From Agrypnia vestita (lineage: Eukaryota > Arthropoda > Insecta > Trichoptera > Phryganeidae), in contig JADDOH010010181.1 in the NCBI GenBank assembly GCA_016648135.1, positions 28,733 through 92,732 on the forward strand: DNA of 64,000 nucleotides. The letters are read 5' to 3'. A model generated the notes under the pieces. That model had not been told where the DNA came from. It made no database searches and saw only the letters and a list, made by a program, of their open reading frames with translations. The position numbers and the translations under genes are program-made. Of the stretch, positions 55,257-64,000 are shown piece after piece. Each line of letters begins with the position of its first letter. Positions within the stretch are counted from its first letter, which is position 1.

Positions 55257-55424
55257 CCGATGCCACACTGCGCGGATCTTCCGTTGTAGACCTTCCGGAG
55301 CGGAACGCCGCCAAATTTCTTTCCATACAATATGCGCTTATCAAAAACACTGCGTGGATGATCGGTCGATCCATTTGCTTTGCCGATTTGACGCGACGGA
55401 AGATCCGAGCAGTGAGGTGGCGAC
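55257..55424. mobile_element. GC-rich MITE, family M3 (second copy)
   Basis: 'GCCACACTGCGCGGATCTTCC' (55262; 20-nt core shared) with 'TTTCTTTCCATACAATATGC', 'GATCGGTCGATCCATTTGC' and the right end 'GACGGAAGATCCGAGCAGTG' match 23582-23760. Confidence 0.7.
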
Positions 55425-55426
55425 CA

Positions 55427-55628
55427 AGTCCTCGGATACGATACGAGCGGCGGGCGGCAGAGTGGTGAGAGGCGCTGGCCACGATACATATGGCTGGGTG
55501 GTAACTTTTGTCAGTCGCCGTGCGTCATGGTGTCGTCCCGTGTTTTAGCTAGGCTTCTTTGTATCAAGACTGGCGCCCATCACTGCTCTACCGTCCGCCG
55601 CTCGCCGATCGTATCGTATCCGGGGACT
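55427..55628. mobile_element. GC-rich hairpin MITE, family M5
   Basis: 'AGTCCTCGGATACGATACGA' (55427) mirrors 'TCGTATCGTATCCGGGGACT' ending 55628. The arms extend about 55 bp with mismatches around a centre of about 90 bp. It abuts the M3 copy with two bases between them. Confidence 0.7.
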
Positions 55629-57164
55629 GAAACTACAAAAAATATCTGAAGATACTGATTTTATGAAACATTGTAAGATAAATGTTTGTGCAAATAATTA
55701 TTGTCTTTTGTCTGTCATGTCAATCGCGATGTTGGTTCAGCCGAAAGCCATCCGGATTAACTCTCCCCCTGGCTAAATGACTTGGGACGCGACGACAGAT
55801 GTCGCATGAGTATGATAACACTTACTTCGCATTCTGACCTTGGAGCGTCGGCAGTGACGTTTTTTACGCATCGCATTCCTTTTTAAATAAATTAATAAAA
55901 CTCGCCATCACATTTTGATTTATAACATTTCCGGTAAATTTGGGGAGTGAATCGCGCCGCTGTGTTTTGGTCCGCTCCTGCCAGCACGCTGTATATAATA
56001 TATATTGAATCAGTGCAGCAACATACAACATGCAAGACATCACTATCGAATTTTAAATAATTTAAATAATCGCACAGGGATATCGCCGCTGTTCGTGCAA
56101 GGAGATCCAGGATCCAGCAATCTGGTATTTATCTCCCTGGAGCTGTGCCTATTTACGCGGCATAGCTCCAATAACCGCCCTTTATCCTTCAATAGGGTTC
56201 CATTCATGAACAGAAGTAATTGTATATTATATATATTTTGGAAAATAATTATACATAGATAAGCACATTATAATATTCTAATGAGTATACAAAATAGATA
56301 ATAATTTCTGATGGTCGCATTTCGCAAGTTTTAATATACATATAACAACTCTTAATGAAATAAGTAATCTTAATAATGATGATTTTTGTATGTCAGTAGG
56401 TGCACATAAATCTATCCTTACCACAGACTATTCAATTTTACAGAAATTAACTAAACTCATTCTTGAGGTGAGGGGATCGGGACACAACCGAAGTCTGTCC
56501 GCCCTCGCGTATATTTAAGACACATTTACAGTGCGTCTTAGTAAAGTATTTATTATATAATCCCCTAGTAAACAAAACTTTTCACAAAAGACTTTTTTTT
56601 AAAATTTTATTCCAAATCGAGTCTCTTCAAGTAAAAACGTATTTTTATAATAAAGTGCGATTTATTCACTAAGACATTTTACTTTTTAAGAGTATTTAGC
56701 TTGACCTTTTCAAATTTGTTCAAAATTTATAAACCGTATTTTTATTCCAATAGAGACCGTGTACCAAGTAATTTACAAGAGTTCATGTCTGTATATTTGA
56801 GGTCTGTGGTCTTAACATACAGCAGTATTACGATGGCAGCGTATTATTTATGTAATTCATAGGATACGGTTACCACTTTTGTATAAGATGACTTTATGTA
56901 TACCAGACGATTCGTGTTAACGAAAACCCGTGCTAGGCGGGGGAAATCAATAATAACGCTTCTAAAGGTGTTAAAAAATATTCCGAAAGCATGTATAATA
57001 TCTTTTAAAAATAATCCAAATTTACAAAAACCCTATTTCACTTGATTTTTTATATTTTCTTTGTTTTAATTAATACGACCAGTCGAAATTGGCAAATCTG
57101 CCCACAATCGTTAAATTGTCACCCTCTTCCAATATTTTAATAATTTTTTATTTTCCGGTGTGTT
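55629..57164. other. No gene recognised
   Basis: Mixed composition. A TATATAATATATA run (55992) precedes TCAGTG (56010) but is too close for a normal TATA-initiator pair. No coding motif. Confidence 0.4.
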
Positions 57165-57260
57165 TTCTGGGATATTTTGCCGTATTTCTACGACCTTTCT
57201 GACCGACGTTTCGGACCCCATTACAGGGTTTTATCAACAAGGCTGTGTTGTTACGATTTT
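57165..57260 (-). repeat. Penelope-like fragment with broken hammerhead-like core (subfamily C)
   Basis: Minus strand: TTGATAA (57231-57237) in place of CTGATGA, a C/G stem II (ACCC / GGGT), CGAAACGTCGGTCAG and 'AAGGTCGTAGAAATACGGC' then 'AAATATCCCAGAAAACA'. Matches 29915-30130 and 46222-46265. Confidence 0.45.
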
Positions 57261-57799
57261 GTAATTTTTTGAAACTGGTAATGGTAAAACCATGCACTGC
57301 CTACTGCGTTTTTAAATCAATCATAACAAAGATATGTATATGATTGCCGTGTATGCGTTCGAGTTTGACACACTTCCCATCAAAGTACCACGGGAAGTAT
57401 TGACATGGACATTAGTCGGAGAAAATCCCCAATATCGTATTTTGGTATGGCTTCTATGAAATTCTATGATATGCACCTGCCTTACAGCGATTTCGTGTTA
57501 TTGAACCTGGAATATTAGGTAGGTACCTACATATTTTTTTAAATATTTAATTGTATAGATATATGTTGTGCAGTTTACTTGAAAACATTGTTTACAAGGT
57601 TGCGTTATTGGAATTTATTCACCGTATTGCTTGAATGGCACAGATACCGATTGTATATTGAATGAAAGATATATGCAGGGATATGTAATTTATTGAATTA
57701 AATCATGTATGAGGTCGTTTACTATAGACGTACCACTATAACTTGGCGTGCGAAGGAGGGCGTCACTGTCGCGTAACAGAAGTTGCCAGGGTGTAATTT

Positions 57800-57990
57800 T
57801 TTTTATTTAAAAAAAATAGAGATGCGAACACGGAATACGTGTCACATCAATATTCTTACTATTTTCAAACTAAGCTAAACGCTTGTGCTATGAAAACAGG
57901 ACTAACTTGCTAGTCTGGAGTGAGGTTCGAACCCGCAACCTTTGGATCACGAGGCGAGTGTCCTAACCACAGGATTAACAAGCTACACAA
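57800..57990 (-). mobile_element. tRNA-derived SINE, family S2 (second copy)
   Basis: Minus strand: 'GTGGTTAGGACACTCGCCTC', box B 'GGTTCGAACCTC', then the S2 body 'AGTAAGAATATTGATGTGAC', 'TTCGCATCTCTATTTTTT' and an A-rich tail. Better preserved in the head than 35770-35975. Confidence 0.85.
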
Positions 57991-57999
57991 TACATAATG

Positions 58000-58290
58000 T
58001 ACTGAATTTATATTTCCCCTGCCGGCAGTTAAATGTACTATTTTAAACCCTGGCGATTGGGCAGAACATGAAATGGTTCGCGTCTTTGTTAAGTCATATA
58101 TGAACTGTATTTTTGATGGGTAATGCAGGCTTGGCGATAGCAACATCGCTAGCGTTTTCGCCTTCGGGTTTATTGGCCCGGGGTTCAAGCCCCATCTCCG
58201 GCCGTTAATTTTTTTTAGCCGTGAATTCGAACGAAATTAAGGACGTTACGGACGGACAGATGGACAGATAACGAAATTATTATATTTGAT
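58000..58290 (+). mobile_element. SINE, family S3
   Basis: 'GCCGGCAGTTAAATGTAC' (58020), 'GGCCCGGGGTTCAAGCCCC' (58172-58190, box-B-like), 'TTTAGCCGTGAATTCGAACG' and the family tail 'GGACGTTACGGACGGACAG' / 'CGAAATTATTATATTTGATT'. The S2 copy directly precedes it. Confidence 0.7.
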
Positions 58291-58435
58291 TTTACTGCAT
58301 AAGATTTTTTTTAAAATATTTATTTTTCTATATATTATACTGCATTTCATCAAATAAATTCATTACGATCTGCAAACTTACTTTTATTATATATTACTTT
58401 ATTTTCCTGTTGAGAATATGTACAGGATGTCTCGT

Positions 58436-58690
58436 AGCTAGTAGCAAAATCATCGAGGGAGTCTTCTTCATTCAATTTTGAATAGAAAATATTCTTTACA
58501 CTTTGGTAGAAATGTTGACAGTTACGAAGATGAGCGACATCAAAGTATACTTTTTTTTTTCAATATTTCTGACATATTTACTGTAAAACATTGGATTATC
58601 ACTACAGTACTTAAAATGGAATTTTAAAAATTCATTCCCTGTAATGAATGTCAAATAAAATGATAAAAAGGCAGAAATTTGAAAATACAT
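58436..58690. repeat. Diverged arm of the long-TIR element family
   Basis: 'GATGAGCGACATCAAAGTAT', 'CAATATTTCTGACATATTTA' and 'TTTAAAAATTCATTCCCTG' follow the order of the left arm at 5000-5130. The outer end is replaced. Confidence 0.6.
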
Positions 58691-58699
58691 TTTTTTTTT

Positions 58700-60539
58700 G
58701 TAAAGCTAATAATAATAAAAATGTATATCTGTAACTAATAATTAGTAAACAAGTAAACAGTAGGTAATAAAAAAGCAAAAAATATACATTAATAGCGAAA
58801 TACCTTTAACAAAATAATAATAAATAAAATATAGTAAGTAAAAAGCAAATTCAAGGGGAGAAAAAAAAATAGTCCACCGTACTGTACTAAATTCTACTGG
58901 CATATTTCAAGTCTAAGTAATTTTTTTGTTCGGGTATTTTCCTGCAATGAAAAATTTCATCGAATTTCGAGAACATATTCCCAATCGTCTTATCGGTGAA
59001 TTTAAGGCTTAGTTGTTATTCCTGTGGGTCCCTACAAAGAACACATCGTGATGTCTCGTTTGCCTTGGTATATTATACGAGACCATGTAAATGAGTTCAG
59101 GGCAGTCCAACACACTGTTAATTAGCAGAGATGTATTATATAAGTGTCGCTTATATTATATAATGCATTATTTCTACCGCTTATCGATATACATACCTAC
59201 CTATATTGTTAACCGGACATTGCGCGTCTTGCCAAGATTTACACAAGTGTCGGTTCAATTGAAACGTTATCAGCATGTTCATCATCTATAAGGTCTGTCT
59301 ATATTTATCTCACGATCATGATGATTAGTAAACAGGGTCGGAGCGTTCTCTCAGGTTTAATTTAGATTACGAGGCAGGTGCATCACCTCTGCTTTCTCTT
59401 GTCTCGAGGTAATAGATTTAGAGTCATCCACAAATTTTTCTCATTGCATGATAAAAAAAAGTTGTCCGACTTATTCTGAAAATAACAATATTGTTATTAG
59501 AAGTAGATTTACGACATTCAGCCCTATTCGGTAATTACAACTCCAACACTCATAAATAGACGGGAAGTATTTATTTATGCCTGTGTAATTTCATGGATTG
59601 TAATGTCGGACAACCACTATGTCTGGGTGTTCTTAAAAAAGACCTGTTTATTTTATGTCGAACCGATTTTTGTATCATCATGCAAACCAGTTATTGCAAT
59701 CTGGAATTTTGTCTAAAATATTGGTTTTTGATGAATATTATATACGTAGGTACTTATATTATTTTGAAAGTAGAAATCAGTTTGTTTCGCACACACCTAT
59801 GAATTTCTTCATCCAAAAGAATTCATTTATTAAATTAAAGCCAATATTTTTTTCATAATGACAAAAATATTGAAATTTGACAGATGTCTCGAAGTTTCTC
59901 TATTTTTTAAGTATCGGCGTAACAATCACCAAATAACAATATTGTTAACGATCAGTCTATAAGCTGCAACTCTTAAAATGAAATATCAGATTTTATTGCC
60001 AAATATGTACGCACGCACACCGACATCATAATATTGCATCGTTTTGGAAATATGATAGATATTCCTAAATATGCGACGTTCATTGAATTTTTTTTTCTAT
60101 AATTTCCGGGTATTCGGCTGCCAAAGATTAAATAAAACGGTTTTTGGGCAATTAGTTGAAAAATAGCTTGCACATACCAAATAGATCAGCAATGGCGAAC
60201 CTATGACAAGCGTATCAAAGGTGATAGATAGGCAACAAGATTTTCGGTGACCCGCCTGCTTTCGTTGATATTCGAGCAATCAAAGAAACGCAATTGTGAC
60301 TGATACTTCGTACGCATGCATCAATGTTTACGAACTCTGGCAAACAACCGGCCCCGGCCCGACAAAATCCAAACGGCCGTACACAAGTATAAATACGTAC
60401 CCCGCCGCGACAACTCTGGCGCTCAAGAGAATACATCCATCATGATACGCCAGCAGGCTTAGATGAGGTATCTTCCGAATTTTTGATACGTCGATCCCAG
60501 AAGATCCGCCAATACTGAACAAGATTGATTCTGATTAAC
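58700..60539. other. No gene recognised
   Basis: An M2-type end ('TATTCTGAAAATAACAATAT', 59470) occurs without a clear partner. TATAAATA at 60388-60395 follows a GC-rich stretch, but no supported exon lies downstream. Confidence 0.4.
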
Positions 60540-60672
60540 TGACTAGGTGGGAGTTCCACACTCTTCTCTCCTGACACTATACTCTCGTCTCATACACATT
60601 CATCATGCAAGGTCGTCGATTGCTGAGGTTTCTAATATGATTGGTCTTTTAGTATCTGGTTTTAACTGGTTA
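60540..60672 (-). pseudogene. Decayed L1 LINE tail
   Basis: The complement of 'CACACTCTTCTCTCCTGACA' and 'GTCGTCGATTGCTGAGGTTT' matches 'GTCAGGACAGAAGAGTGTGG' and the '...CTCAACAACCGG' part of the copy at 7215-7612, with many changes. Confidence 0.55.
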
Positions 60673-61017
60673 TGTCTTTTAGTTCCGGTTTTTTAGCAAA
60701 AATATATGGTTTAAACAATAGGTTACTATATTCCAAGTTGACGCAACTGGCCCTTAGCCATGCAAAGTTACGAAAAATATTTATTTCTGGTGCCATTAAA
60801 ACTCGCGTTAAACGAGGATATCATTCATATCCTTTTTTCCCCATTCATTCATTCTACATGACAAATCCAACTAAGCGATAATTTAAATCTCATTCACCAT
60901 TGTACCTAATATAGGCATCTAGGTACTGATAGGTAATATGCAATATTGAAATTGGCGAGGAAGGCCATATTTAGGTATTGAAACAAAACGCATATTTTAT
61001 ACGAACCGTATGAATGT

Positions 61018-61240
61018 GTAGAGATGCAGTTCTCGAGGTTTCGCTGGAGTTATAGTTATATGCCTTTCTCAACACAGATATTTCTAGTGAGACAGGCACA
61101 GTCCAAACAAAATTTTATACTTAAAATTAAATAGAAATAAATAAATAAAAAATAAATATCACAGCGTCTACGGGAGAGTGCCGTCTCACCAGTACGTCCT
61201 TGATCTCCGCGGCGAGAAGGCACTGTCCTGAAGACGCTAT
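61018..61240. mobile_element. Rearranged Penelope-like fragments (subfamily D)
   Basis: The left-hand half of the motif ('CACTCTCCCGTAGACGCTGT', minus, 61155-61190) and the right half ('CTCCAGCGAAACCTCGAG', minus, 61032-61052) are separated by about 100 nt. A further copy on the plus strand has an intact CTGAAGA at 61228-61234 but no GAAAC. 61155-61240 forms an imperfect inverted repeat. Confidence 0.45.
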
Positions 61241-62839
61241 GATATGATTCCTCTAAAACATTGTAACACGTCTATACGGTTCGCATGGATGTGTTGAGAG
61301 AAAATATAATGTTGTTTTTTTTATCACCATTTTTTAATTCCCTTTTTTAACAGTTCTTCATCTGCCTCCATTCTGGGTAACAGTTTTCTGGCGAAGTTGA
61401 GGTTGTATTATTTGGGTATTGCTTTTAGACATTTTGATGTTTCGTGTTGAATATTTCTCCAGTGACCTGACTCAAATACATCAGGTTATGTTAAATACAA
61501 AACAAAAATAAACGAGAATTTTGACAATGGCTTAAAACAAGTCAGCTCATCATAATACTGAATAATTTATGGTCCAAAACATGATACGCTTTTGATTAAT
61601 GTATATATATTGGATAGTTAACATTGATTGATTTATACATACATTAATTAGCGGATTCAGACTTCAAGTGTCAGAGGCTTGACAGGCCCCCTTACCATGG
61701 GTTGTAGGGGTGAGTCAAAATAAAAGGAAGAGGATGTCTGTATAACAACTTATCTTTCTGTATTATTTGATTACTTAACTTGTGTGCTAAACATTCATAA
61801 ATATGAAAATATATATTTTTAAATTGTTTTCATTCTTTGATAGGTAGACCGGCATCGTTAAAATGCATTTGAATTAGATTTCTGCATATTTTTGACCCAT
61901 ATTTTTTACTCTTTAAGGACTTAAATTAACTGTGCGTTGCATATGAATTAAAAAAAATTAATTGCAGTTTATCTATAAAGACATTATACATTGTATCGAC
62001 AGGTTTGAACTTGTTCTTGTTGTTGTCTTCTACAAACTAAAGTTCTTCTAGCGCTTCCACGCTTCCAGCATTTGTTCTAGAGTTTCTAGCGCTCTTTAGT
62101 GAAAACCGGGTGTGTTAAGATATTCCCACCATTAAAATTTAATGATTATTTTTGTTAATATATTACGTTTTTTTTCGATTTCGCTGTTTTTGATTTCGAA
62201 GAGAAAGTAAGTAACTACACAGTTGCAGAAATATATACATCAAAACGTATTCCACGTTGAATTGTTTTTTTTTTTCCACGTTGAAGTATTTTTTTACACT
62301 TTCAGTAATGTATTCAACTACTTAATCGATAAATATTGGAAACACAAAGGCTGAAAAATGCATTTAATTTTTTATATTCACATTTCTTATTAAGTTTTAT
62401 TAAATATTTTATAAATAATTTGAATCGGCATATATTGTTCTTTATTCTATTGTTTTTAATTGTTCCTTGATCCGCATTACACGAAAATTTTGAAAAAAAT
62501 CCTAATTCAGCACACATGTAACACTTGTGTGTTAATATAGATTTTATTTAAGTAAGTATGTATCCTGTAGTTATCTTTCATTACGCTGATTTATGTTGAC
62601 TACAGTACTGTTAATGTTACCTTTAATTCAACCTAACTCAAGTTTAAGTAAACCTATGCTAAGATCTAGATTATGACAGTCGTAAAAGCTGCGTACAAAT
62701 ATGGTTTCCTTTAGTTATTTCATTACTCTAACGTAATATTGAGTTAAAATAATAAAAGCCCGTGAATGAATTAATCATATAAAACAAGTATTAAGATCAA
62801 ACATCTTTGTTTTTTTTCCACTTATATTTGAGCACTTGT

Positions 62840-62883
62840 TTCACTACATGTTTCGGAAACGTCCGTTTCCTTCATCAGGTGAA
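62840..62883 (-). ncRNA. Intact minimal type I hammerhead ribozyme
   Basis: Minus strand, in order: stem I strand TTCAC (62883-62879); core CTGATGA (62878-62872); A; stem II GGAAAC with loop GGAC and GTTTCC (six perfect pairs); core GAAA (62854-62851); a one-pair helix III C-AT-G; the cleavage triplet end TA (GTA is an NUH); stem I strand GTGAA (62844-62840), fully complementary to TTCAC. All conserved core positions are present. Very short helix III is known in the hammerheads of Penelope-like retroelements, which act best as dimers. Predicted cleavage is after the A at 62845. A relative at 3372-3418 shares the downstream tail. Confidence 0.8.
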
Positions 62884-62984
62884 TTAAGACTCATAATGGA
62901 TTTCCACAAAGTTAACGCCGAAAAATTCAATTAAGTATTAAGATATTTAAATAAAATGGATATCTTAAGCGAACAGACATTTAT

Positions 62985-63065
62985 CGTATGTAGAGATTCG
63001 ATTTTCGACGTTTCGCTGGTGTAATATCACAGCGTCTTTAGGAGAGTGCTCTCACACCGCGGAGG
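62985..63065 (-). ncRNA. Near-intact hammerhead-like motif, subfamily D
   Basis: Minus strand: 'GAGAGCACTCTC', CTAAAGA (63041-63035; one base off CTGAAGA), stem II GCTG...CAGC with a long loop containing TGATATTACAC, GAAAC (63014-63010), GTCGA. The G5-to-A change should inactivate it. Confidence 0.45.
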
Positions 63066-63080
63066 TCAAGGTCATATCGA

Positions 63081-63220
63081 GGGTAGAAAGCCAAAAGGGC
63101 GTTAGTGATTATTTCGAACTTTAAATAAAATAAACATTGACAAAATAAGATTGATAGAACTTTCTTTTGCTCTCCTGTAAACTTCGAAATAATTACTAAC
63201 GCCCTTTTAGCTTTCTACCT
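63081..63220. mobile_element. Foldback MITE
   Basis: 'GGGTAGAAAGCCAAAAGGGC' (63081) mirrors 'CGCCCTTTTAGCTTTCTACC' ending 63220. The arms run about 38 bp through 'GTTAGTGATTATTTCGAA' around a unique centre. Confidence 0.7.
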
Positions 63221-64000
63221 TCGACATTAATTATTTCTTACACGGCCGTAGATTGTACGCACCAAGTTGAGGTGTGTTACTTATTTTTATGCTCGGGTTC
63301 ATTAAGGGGGGGGGGGGGGTAAGGTTTTTAACTTTTTTTTTTTGCATTTTATTTTTAATTTTTTAAATGAATGTATAACATCCCAAGAATATTGTGTCAA
63401 AATTTCAAGTCAATCGGAGCAAAATTGACGAAATTATGAACATTTGAGTGATACTCAGACTGATTTTCTATACCTGCTCGGGCAGCTAAGAGACGCGCTC
63501 ACCTGAGGACTACCGGACGTGCTATTTGTATTGGAAGAGTTTTGCGTAGACAAGGACAAAAAGATGCTGATGATGAAAGCTCTTTGCTGTGTGAACATGG
63601 CATCGACGATTATGTGCAAGTATAAAATAAGTGTTGAGTTTTATTTTGAATTTTACAGTGTCCAAAACTTTAAAGCGTTTTCCCCACATCTCACGTTTTC
63701 AAAGTCGGTGTCCATCATAACTTCAAAACTACTGCACCGATCCTTTTGAAATTTTGAACACTATTTCTGTACATAATTTACAAGGTAACGCTGGAGAGTT
63801 TTTTTCAAATTTGTTATTAATTTTTATTTTTTAATAACAAATTAGTCGATATTTTTCGCAAAAAATCTCGTTTTTCCCTTCAAAGTGTTCCAAAAAATTG
63901 AAAAATTGAAATTTCAAAAAACCTTCCCAGCGTTACCTGGGAAAACCTATTATCTAACGAATTAAGTTTGATTTTTTGATTTCAGATGATCTAGCACCAA
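63221..64000. other. No gene recognised
   Basis: Holds a run of 14 G (63306-63319). The frame at 63519-63749 has no recognised motif and its apparent start is not ATG. Confidence 0.4.

Noticed and set aside
55990..56262. Promoter plus 85-codon frame
   Set aside because: TATA to initiator distance is about 20 nt, too short, and the frame begins at a TTG rather than an ATG.
60388..60430. TATAAATA as a real promoter
   Set aside because: No supported exon follows; the first ATG downstream is closed after six codons.
63306..63319. Run of 14 G as a quadruplex element
   Set aside because: A single homopolymer, which may be a sequencing or assembly artefact; no supporting context.

Overview
This is an AT-rich insect nuclear scaffold. 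The evidence is introns with GT-AG ends, tRNA-derived SINEs, LINE tails, and pogo, mariner, hAT and PIF-type elements. Nothing is bacterial or viral. The order cannot be fixed from sequence alone. A CCCH finger region kept at the start of the ZC3H13/Flacc protein, which to my knowledge flies have lost, argues against a dipteran.

Three protein-coding genes can be assembled exon by exon, and all three keep their reading frame across every junction. (1) A Maf-type nucleotide pyrophosphatase lies on the minus strand (19621 to 14545, four exons, 208 aa). (2) An alpha-aspartyl dipeptidase of peptidase family S51 (PepE-like) lies on the plus strand (25001 to 28384, three exons, 248 aa). (3) The ZC3H13/Flacc/Xio subunit of the nuclear m6A methyltransferase complex lies on the minus strand (52574 to 31208, eleven coding exons, 1243 aa). 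Genes 1 and 2 are divergent, about 5.4 kb apart. Genes 2 and 3 converge, with 2.8 kb between their stop codons. They have unrelated housekeeping roles, and nothing suggests they are co-regulated.

The rest is mobile and repetitive DNA. 1-14.5 kb holds LINE tails, foldback elements and a 2.26 kb inverted-repeat element carrying seven copies of a 244-bp satellite unit. The introns of all three genes are full of pogo-type MITEs, SINEs and LINE ends. One ZC3H13 intron holds a pogo element (33043-35299) with a PIF/Harbinger element (33782-34579) inserted inside it, each with its own target duplication. Another intron holds a decayed mariner. 52.6-64 kb has no recognisable gene. It contains a hAT remnant with a perfect 8-bp target duplication, MITEs, SINEs and fragments that look like Penelope-type retroelements.

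The most interesting signal is a series of hammerhead-ribozyme-like motifs scattered through the repeats. One (62840-62883, minus strand) has every core base and all helices intact. The others are decayed relatives from at least four subfamilies. The 244-bp array, with its dimeric higher-order pattern and a nearby single related copy, is the second most interesting structure.
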